Shown: one piece after another, positions 58,209 through 64,000 of the stretch
How positions within the stretch are numbered: position 1 is the first letter of the stretch
How the letters are laid out: each line of letters begins with the position of its first letter
Source of the DNA: Mariniphaga sp964540165
Lineage (GTDB): Bacteria > Bacteroidota > Bacteroidia > Bacteroidales > Prolixibacteraceae
Direction: 5' to 3'
DNA: 64,000 nucleotides
NCBI GenBank assembly: GCA_964540165.1
Contig: CAZILU010000002.1
Location: 3,395 to 67,394, forward strand
Translations under genes and position numbers: made by a program
The notes under the pieces: model-generated
Seen by the model: only the letters and a program-made list of their open reading frames with translations
Database searches by the model: none
Told to the model about the DNA's origin: nothing

Positions 58209-61154
58209 TTATCTGACCAGGAGTACCTGCCCGCGTTGTTCTCTGGTTTTTCCCCGAAGGTCGCGGTAGCTGACCTGCCACACGTACGTTCCCATGGGTG
58301 CGGGATCTCCGCTCATCATCATCCCGTTCCATGGCTGGTCGGGATTTTTCGATTCAAATACCAGGTTCCCACCCCGGTTGTATATCTGCAGCAAGAATCC
58401 GGATGGATCGATTCCCAGCTTTACGGGCATAAAGGTGCGGTTGATGGCTATGGCACTTTCGGGAGCAAAGGCGTTGGGCACCGGCACATCGGACGGTAGG
58501 ATGATGATCTCAGTAGCGGCGGTATCCCTGCAGCCCATTGGCGATGTTACCACCAGATCCACCAGGTAGATTCCTTTGGCTGCATAGGCATGTTGCGGAT
58601 CGGTATCATCCGATACTGATCCGTCGCCAAAAGTCCAGGCATAGTTTATTGCTCCGACAGATTCGTTGGTGAAGGTGATCTCACTCTCATCGACAAATGC
58701 CACGGTGTAATCGGGCCGGAAACCGGCTGCCGGCTTGGGATAAACTTCAATCCACCCCGGTCTGAAGATTGTGTCGGCACATCCGCTCTCCGCAGAGCGG
58801 GCTATGGCCATCACATCGATGCTTCCCGGTTCGGTAATGGTAACATTCAGTGCTTTTTGGTTGCTGTATGGGTAGGTGCCGATTTGCCAGTCGAACCGAA
58901 GTCTGGGCTCCTCACTCACAGCCGTGATCTCGGTCTGCAAGGGCTGGCACCCCTCGACGATATCGGCTGTGAAATCGAAGCGTGGCTTCAGATCATGAAA
59001 GCGTACCGACACTGTATCGCCTACCCGGCAGCCATGTACGGTGGTCAGTTCGTACCATACCTGGAAAGTACCCCATGTACTGATCTCCACGGTGGCCGAC
59101 TGCTGCGCTGCTGCGGTAACGTGCAGTTCGGCCGGACGGTCGGTTCCCCACCGGAAGTCATTGCCTGCATCCGCCAGCGCTTCCGGCGTTCCTGAAAGGG
59201 TTAGCGTGAGATGGAGACGCCGGCTTTCACATACCAGTCCGGGAGCCTGGATCTGCAGAGTGGGCACGGGATGGATCTCCAGGTGCATGGTGTCGCGCGC
59301 AGCACATCCGTAACGGTCGAATGCTGTCAGCCTGTAGTCACCGGTCTGCTGTGCCTGGTAATTCCGATCGGTCGTTAACGTATCGCCTGTCGTGTTTTGC
59401 CACAGGTACGACTCGAAATCCCCTTTCGCCTCTAACAGGGTGCTAAAGGGAGGACAGGCGGCCAGGTCATCACCGATGTAGGTGACGGGATGGCTTTTAA
59501 ACACGTAAACCGAATCGGTTTGTCCACACCCCTCAAGGGTGGTGGTCTCTACCCAATAGATGCCCGGTTCTGTAACGGCAATGGCTTGTGTTGTCTCCCC
59601 GGTACTCCATTGGTATTGGTCGAACCAGGGTGCGGCATCAAGGCGGAGGGTATCGCCATGGCACAGGAGAAGGGTATCGCCGTCAAACAGGAAGCTTTTA
59701 CCCAGGTCGAGGGTCAGATCGAGGTTGAAGCCTACGCCATAGCCATAGGACTCCACCCCGCCAAAGCCATAAACATAGGCCAGGAATCCACCCGCTTCAC
59801 GAATGTTTTTCAGGTGGTGAGTTCCGGTATCGACCGATACTTGTGCATAACTGTATGCTCCGCCGGGAAAGGGTGTAAACGGTTCGGCAATGGTATCTCC
59901 GTTAAGGCGGATGTAGGTCGTATCATCGGTCGGGCAGATGATATTTACAAAGTATTTGGTGATTCCGGTGTAGTTTTCTATTTCTACGTCGGGCGACTTA
60001 TAGGCCACGAAGGTGACCTCATTTCTCGACTGGTTGGAGGGGCTGAGTATGATCATAAACGGATCGCCATCGCCGCCCGTGAAGCTGGAGTCGATGTCGC
60101 GCGACATGCTGTACTGGGCTACCAGCACCGGTTTGTCGGCTACCACCTGTTTTGGGTCGTAGGAGAAGGCTGTAAAATCGTAAAACTCACCCCGGTTGAG
60201 GGATACGGAATTGAGGCCGGAGATCTGTATGGTTGTATGGTTATGGGCAGCTACAATGCGATAGAGGTCTCGTTGCCGCGATTTCAGGGGAGCCAAATAG
60301 TACTCCCTGCCCCAGGTTTGAACGGGTGGTATCTGCTCGTAGAGGTGATCCCAGCAGCACCAGCCGACCGGCACCTGGGTGCTCAGCGATCCGGAGTAGA
60401 ACGCGACGGGCTTATCGGCCAGGATATGGCTGCCCGTCAGGTCGCCCTGTCCATCGGCTCCAGGCACATTCTCCGACTGAACCTGGTAAACTTCACCGCG
60501 GTGGAGGGTGATGGCAAAGGGTTCGCTTTGGGGTTTTCCCTGGTCGGTGACTTTCGAAGGGGTGATCACCACTTCGGTGTTGTTTTCCGTGGCAACGATC
60601 AGAAATTCGCTGTTGCGTCCGTTGCTCTGTGTCGGATTGGTATCGACGGCCGGTTGATAACAGACAGCGAAGTACTCTTTTCCCAACGATGCCGTTGGGT
60701 AGATAATGGCTACATCGGCTGAGTTCTGGGCCCAGTTGAGGGCATATACATTGACCGGCTTTTCGGAAGTGAGGTGTATGCCTTTGTCCTGTACTTCCTC
60801 TGAACCGGTGGCTTCGACCAGTTGCCAGGGAATGGCCACCTGCACGGCCTGGTTGGCTTCTACGGTGTATGTGCCGCCATACGGTATCTCATCGCGTCCG
60901 GTGGTGATGCGGAAGGTGGTGGTCTCATCGGAGGTGACGGTGATCTCCAGGTAGTGTTCAGGCTGGTAGTTGCGGCTCTCCATAAAGCCAAAGATGAAAT
61001 CGGTACCTTCGGTCGATTTGCGGCAGGGATCACTGTATGCTTGCAGAGGGGCAGACAGGCACAAAAAAAAGAGGGAACATACCAGGAAGATTATCGCTAC
61101 TCCTGACGGCCGGCAGGCCGGACAGAGATAATCTTCTGTGGTGGTATGTTCCAT
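58209..61154 (-). CDS. Large T9SS cargo with IgGFc-binding-like N-terminus and gliding-type C-terminal domain
   Basis: The 981-residue protein begins with an exposed signal (hydrophobic residues 19-38). Residues ~60-470 resemble the IgGFc_binding domain of extracellular proteins ('DFIFGFMESRNYQPEHYLEITVTSD', 'KPVNVYALNWAQNSADVAIIYPTASLGKEYFAV'). Several Ig/PKD-like domains follow; the last PKD is 'PDYTVAFVDESEITFTNESVGAINYAWTFGDGSVSDDTDPQHAY'. The final ~90 residues ('VPNAFAPESAIAINRTFMPVKLGID' to 'RGQVLLVR') are a gliding motility-associated (type B) C-terminal domain for T9SS export. It is probably a surface adhesin or glycan-binding protein served by the adjacent PorP/SprF. Confidence 0.9.
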   Translation of the reverse strand: MEHTTTEDYLCPACRPSGVAIIFLVCSLFFLCLSAPLQAYSDPCRKSTEGTDFIFGFMESRNYQPEHYLEITVTSDETTTFRITTGRDEIPYGGTYTVEANQAVQVAIPWQLVEATGSEEVQDKGIHLTSEKPVNVYALNWAQNSADVAIIYPTASLGKEYFAVCYQPAVDTNPTQSNGRNSEFLIVATENNTEVVITPSKVTDQGKPQSEPFAITLHRGEVYQVQSENVPGADGQGDLTGSHILADKPVAFYSGSLSTQVPVGWCCWDHLYEQIPPVQTWGREYYLAPLKSRQRDLYRIVAAHNHTTIQISGLNSVSLNRGEFYDFTAFSYDPKQVVADKPVLVAQYSMSRDIDSSFTGGDGDPFMIILSPSNQSRNEVTFVAYKSPDVEIENYTGITKYFVNIICPTDDTTYIRLNGDTIAEPFTPFPGGAYSYAQVSVDTGTHHLKNIREAGGFLAYVYGFGGVESYGYGVGFNLDLTLDLGKSFLFDGDTLLLCHGDTLRLDAAPWFDQYQWSTGETTQAIAVTEPGIYWVETTTLEGCGQTDSVYVFKSHPVTYIGDDLAACPPFSTLLEAKGDFESYLWQNTTGDTLTTDRNYQAQQTGDYRLTAFDRYGCAARDTMHLEIHPVPTLQIQAPGLVCESRRLHLTLTLSGTPEALADAGNDFRWGTDRPAELHVTAAAQQSATVEISTWGTFQVWYELTTVHGCRVGDTVSVRFHDLKPRFDFTADIVEGCQPLQTEITAVSEEPRLRFDWQIGTYPYSNQKALNVTITEPGSIDVMAIARSAESGCADTIFRPGWIEVYPKPAAGFRPDYTVAFVDESEITFTNESVGAINYAWTFGDGSVSDDTDPQHAYAAKGIYLVDLVVTSPMGCRDTAATEIIILPSDVPVPNAFAPESAIAINRTFMPVKLGIDPSGFLLQIYNRGGNLVFESKNPDQPWNGMMMSGDPAPMGTYVWQVSYRDLRGKTREQRGQVLLVR

Positions 61155-61190
61155 GTTTTATGCAGAGATTGTTTTCTCCGGTTTGGCTTT

Positions 61191-61523
61191 TTATTTAATG
61201 CGTACCGGTTTTATCTCAATCATCAGGTGTTTTTTCGGGATCACCTCATCCCTTTTTATATGGATCTTAACGATCTCGCCATCGAAGGGCATCCGTACCT
61301 GGTTCTGCATCTTCATCGCCTCTAACAACAGCAGGGTCTCTCCCTCTTTCACTTTCTGTTTGGTTTTCACGTAGATGTCGATGACAGTCCCGGGAATGAA
61401 GGAGTAGATCAGATTTGGATTGGGAGCCTCCCAATTGACCCGGTTCTCAAACTTCCAGGTGTAGTTGGTCTGGTATATGGCCCCATCAATGACCAGGGTT
61501 TTTAGCTCTTTCTTTTCACTCAT
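61191..61523 (-). CDS. Biotin carboxyl carrier protein-like subunit
   Basis: The 110-residue protein ends in a biotinyl domain (about 42-107) with the biotinylation motif 'LEAMKMQNQ' (Lys71) and a preceding 'GTVIDIYVKTKQKVKEGETL'. The N-terminal ~40 residues lack the Ala/Pro-rich linker of classical AccB, as in propionyl-CoA carboxylase or methylmalonyl-CoA decarboxylase carriers. It lies 16 bp behind the carboxyltransferase gene, so the two form one complex; no biotin carboxylase gene is in the window. The biotin ligase must be elsewhere. Confidence 0.9.
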   Translation of the reverse strand: MSEKKELKTLVIDGAIYQTNYTWKFENRVNWEAPNPNLIYSFIPGTVIDIYVKTKQKVKEGETLLLLEAMKMQNQVRMPFDGEIVKIHIKRDEVIPKKHLMIEIKPVRIK

Positions 61524-61539
61524 ACCGTTTGTTTAAAGG

Positions 61540-63084
61540 TTAAAATGGAGGAATTCCATGCTTTTTATTGGGCAGGAAAACGTTTTTATTCTCGGAGACT
61601 TTCAGTGCGTGCAGAATTCTTCCACGGGTTTCGCGGGGTTCAATCACTTCATCGATATACCCTTGGGCTGCTGCTACATATGGGTTTGCGAACTTCTCCT
61701 TATACTCCAGGATCTTCTGCTGGCGCATCTCTTCCGGATTTTCCGCCTCGGAGATCTCCTTGCGGAATACAATATTGGCGGCACCCTCGGGGCCCATCAC
61801 GGCGATCTCGGCGGTAGGCCATGCAAAGACAAAGTCGGCACGCAGATGGCGTGAGTTCATGGCGATATATCCACCGCCGTATGCTTTTCTGAGGATCACC
61901 GTCACCTTTGGCACGGTGGCTTCACTGTAAGCGTAAAGGATTTTGGCACCGTGCCTGATCACTCCGGCATGCTCCTGGTCGACACCCGGCAGGTATCCCG
62001 GCAGGTCTTCTAAGGTAACAATCGGGATGTTAAAGGCATCGCAATAACGAATAAAGCGGGCTGCCTTATCGGAGCTGTCGGTATCGAGAACGCCGGCTAA
62101 CACCATCGGCTGATTCGCGACAAATCCTACGGTATCGCCCTCCATACGGCCGAAGCCGATGACAATGTTCGGAGCAAAGCTCTCCATCACTTCAAAAAAC
62201 TCCGAAGCGTCGGTTACGCTTCTGATAATATCGCGAATGTCGTATGGTATTCGTGAATCGACCGGAACGATATCTTCGATCTTAACCCCTTTTTTGGGAG
62301 GCTTTGGCGGGAATGACATCGCTTTCCCACCGTTGTTGCGCGGGATGTAGCTGATCAGTTTCTTGATCTGCTCAAAGCACTCCAGCTCACTGTTGGCAAA
62401 GAAGTGGGCATTTCCCGTTAATTCGGCATGCACCCTCGCTCCACCCAGCTCCTCCATGGAGATCTCCTCACCCAGCACCGATTTGATGACGCTGGGACCG
62501 GTAATGAACATTTTTGAGATGTTATCGACCACAAAAACAAAGTCGGTAAGGGCGGGGGAGTAAACAGCACCGCCGGCGCAGGGGCCCAGAATGACGGAGA
62601 TCTGCGGGATAACGCCCGAAGCCAGGGTGTTGCGGAAGAAGATCTCTCCATAACCGGCTAACGAGTTGACACCCTCCTGAATACGTGCACCGCCCGAGTC
62701 GTTGATGCCGATGAGCGGAACCCGCATCTTCAGCGCATGATCCATAATCTTGGTGATCTTCCGCGCATGCATCAACCCCAACGACCCTCCGGCAACCGTG
62801 AAGTCCTGGGCAAAAATGCAGACCGGCTTGCTGTAAATCGTTCCGGTGCCAATGATCACACCATCGCCATGCAAGACCTTCCCGTCCATCCCAAAATCCT
62901 TGGCGGCATGCTCCACAAAAAGGTCATATTCATGAAAGGAATTTTTGTCCAATAACGCAAGAATACGCTCACGTGCCGTGAGCTTACCCATCTTTGCCTG
63001 CTTTTCAATGGCTTCGTCTCCACCACCTTTTTGTACCTCCCGCTTTCTTTTGCGAAGGTCAAGCACATTACTTCTTAATGACAT
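61540..63084 (-). CDS. Acyl-CoA carboxylase carboxyltransferase subunit (PccB/MmdA-like)
   Basis: The 514-residue protein is a biotin-dependent carboxyltransferase: N-domain 'AKMGKLTARERILALLDKNSFHEYDLFVEH', 'IPLIGINDSGGARIQEGVNSLAGYGEIFFRN' (oxyanion loop), 'GPCAGGAVYSPALTDFVFVVDN', C-domain 'ITLEDLPGYLPGVDQEHAGVIRHGAKILYAYSEATVPKVTVILRKAYGGGYIAM'. The size and motifs match the beta chain of propionyl-CoA carboxylase and MmdA, which carry CO2 between biotin and the acyl-CoA. With a separate carrier protein gene next to it, it could run in the carboxylating direction or as methylmalonyl-CoA decarboxylase. Which one is not determined. Confidence 0.93.
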   Translation of the reverse strand: MSLRSNVLDLRKRKREVQKGGGDEAIEKQAKMGKLTARERILALLDKNSFHEYDLFVEHAAKDFGMDGKVLHGDGVIIGTGTIYSKPVCIFAQDFTVAGGSLGLMHARKITKIMDHALKMRVPLIGINDSGGARIQEGVNSLAGYGEIFFRNTLASGVIPQISVILGPCAGGAVYSPALTDFVFVVDNISKMFITGPSVIKSVLGEEISMEELGGARVHAELTGNAHFFANSELECFEQIKKLISYIPRNNGGKAMSFPPKPPKKGVKIEDIVPVDSRIPYDIRDIIRSVTDASEFFEVMESFAPNIVIGFGRMEGDTVGFVANQPMVLAGVLDTDSSDKAARFIRYCDAFNIPIVTLEDLPGYLPGVDQEHAGVIRHGAKILYAYSEATVPKVTVILRKAYGGGYIAMNSRHLRADFVFAWPTAEIAVMGPEGAANIVFRKEISEAENPEEMRQQKILEYKEKFANPYVAAAQGYIDEVIEPRETRGRILHALKVSENKNVFLPNKKHGIPPF

Positions 63085-63440
63085 AAAGTTAGTTTTTAAT
63101 TATAAAATTGATTTCCTCCGGATGCATTTGTGCATGCGATCGGATAGAACTCCCATAATTTCAATTTCTTAACGCTGATGTGATGAACCGGTCATACGCT
63201 TCTTACATCTTAAACGGCAATGGTTGACCGGTGGTTTCACTTTTATTGTTATTTCCGGTTTTGTTCATTACGGTGATCACTTAACCGGAATCCATTCCGG
63301 ACAAGGGGCAAAATTAGGTTTTTTTTAATTGGCTCTCATCGAAAAAAAAATTACCGCGGTTTTATTCACCATCTTTTACGGTTTCATGTCGAATAATAAA
63401 AACAATCGTTTGAAATGTGGACGCTGTGGCAATATCTAAT
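63085..63440. other. Intergenic region (356 bp) with carboxylase promoter and palindrome
   Basis: CAAAATTA at 63309-63316 reads TAATTTTG on the minus strand, an exact -7 match for the carboxyltransferase gene, predicting a start near 63302 and a leader of about 218 nt. A perfect inverted repeat CCGGAAT-CC-ATTCCGG (63285-63300) lies across the first transcribed bases and could be an operator. I see no gene in the rest. Confidence 0.45.
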
Positions 63441-63953
63441 TTAGCGGGCGGCCCAGCGGTATATAAAAAATGCGATGATGCTGTAGACCAGATTTGGAAT
63501 CCAAACGGCTAACAGGGGCGGGGTGTTGCCATTGATGGCAAATACGGTGGTAATCTGCATAAATAAAATATAGGAGAAGCTGAAGAGCAATCCCAACCCC
63601 AGGTGAAATCCCAGTCCTCCTTTGATTTTCCGGGATGCCAGTCCCGCCCCGATAATGGTCAGGATGAAGGCTGCAAAAGGCCCCGACACCCGTTTGTGCC
63701 GTTCGATCTCCCACTCAACGGTATTCAGTCCCCGCAGTTTCATCTGCCTGATCTCTTTTTTAAGATCGGGTGTGATGTAGTTCTCCATCTGGTTTTTCAC
63801 CACTTTATAGTCGTTGGGCGTCATGTTGAGCACCGTGTCGAGCTGGTATCCCCGTTCGAACTCCTCGTGCGATTCAAATATCTTTCGTTTCCACCAGTTG
63901 TTGAGGATCCATTTCTCGTTTTCCTCATCCCAGCGGATATTCTCTGCCGTCAT
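63441..63953 (-). CDS. LptF/LptG (YjgP/YjgQ) permease, C-terminal half
   Basis: The 170-residue frame matches the end of the LPS export permease: 'AENIRWDEENEKWILNNWWKRKIFE' (periplasmic beta-jelly-roll part), 'EIRQMKLRGLNTVEWEIERHKRVSGPFAAFILTIIGAGLASRKIKGGLGFHLGLGLLFSFSYILFMQI' and the last helices up to 'YRWAAR'. Full proteins are about 360-380 residues, so roughly 200 N-terminal residues lie in the region beyond the window or are lost. The codon just before the ATG is an in-frame TAG (63956-63954), so a simple partial gene would be interrupted; see finding. Role: extraction of LPS from the inner membrane with LptB. Confidence 0.8.
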   Translation of the reverse strand: MTAENIRWDEENEKWILNNWWKRKIFESHEEFERGYQLDTVLNMTPNDYKVVKNQMENYITPDLKKEIRQMKLRGLNTVEWEIERHKRVSGPFAAFILTIIGAGLASRKIKGGLGFHLGLGLLFSFSYILFMQITTVFAINGNTPPLLAVWIPNLVYSIIAFFIYRWAAR

Positions 63954-64000
63954 CTATTTCACGTCGAAGCTGGCCTATAATACCGAAATCATAGCCATTC

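Noticed and set aside
59490..60722. 410-codon plus-strand ORF inside the T9SS cargo gene
   Set aside because: It is antisense to the well-supported 981-residue gene, which has clear domains; a shadow frame of GC-rich coding DNA.

Overview
The window looks like a chromosomal segment of a Bacteroidota bacterium, probably Bacteroidales/Marinilabiliales-like. Four things point there: the promoters follow the TTG-N19-TAnnTTTG pattern; a PorP/SprF protein and type IX secretion (T9SS) C-terminal sorting domains are present; lipoprotein signals are abundant; and the housekeeping genes are of bacteroidotal type. No whole phage, plasmid, CRISPR array or transposase gene is visible.

Region 1 (1-2.2 kb): the 3' end of a serine hydrolase, a doubly truncated DHFR-family fragment, rnhB, and a secreted protein with a TonB C-terminal domain.

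Region 2 (2.3-35 kb): a large carbohydrate locus for acidic, probably sulfated, polysaccharide. A minus-strand block carries three FGly-type sulfatases and a heparinase II/III-fold lyase lipoprotein. Next come a lipoprotein of unknown function, the head of a PL6 lyase gene and an intact PL14-like lyase. An AraC regulator is divergent from an operon-like series: RraA-family aldolase, GH105, an internally deleted GH28, a URO-D-family protein, a large glycosidase-like lipoprotein, an SDR, an atypical Nramp-type transporter and mannonate dehydratase. After a metallophosphoesterase and a second heparinase-fold protein, a second AraC regulator is divergent from another URO-D protein, two DUF6807 proteins and two Gfo/Idh/MocA oxidoreductases. 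Inferred logic: lyases and sulfatases give unsaturated or desulfated oligouronides, GH105 opens them, SDR plus UxuA lead to 2-keto-3-deoxygluconate, and the RraA-type aldolase may cleave the keto-deoxy acid. No SusC/SusD pair lies in the window, and several CAZyme genes are broken.

Region 3 (35-64 kb): core genome. It holds an O-methyltransferase, an M16 peptidase, tRNA-Phe, an acyl-CoA ligase, purA, a Fur-family regulator, rel/spoT, a SIS-domain isomerase, a glycosyltransferase, a NUDIX protein, miaA, a pRiA4b-like protein, a MacB-type permease, pcm, an MBL hydrolase, gcvP and ispE. These are followed by a small exported repeat protein, PorP/SprF facing a 981-residue T9SS cargo, a biotin-dependent carboxylase pair and the C-terminal half of an LptF/LptG permease.

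The most notable signals are: the same 21-bp-phased direct-repeat architecture in both AraC-divergent intergenic regions; an Nramp homologue without the metal-binding DPGN signature inside a uronate operon; a small exported protein with four W-M-x5-W repeats at an exact 29-residue period; and a palindromic repeat just upstream of two genes, present as three copies at a 45-bp period at one of them.
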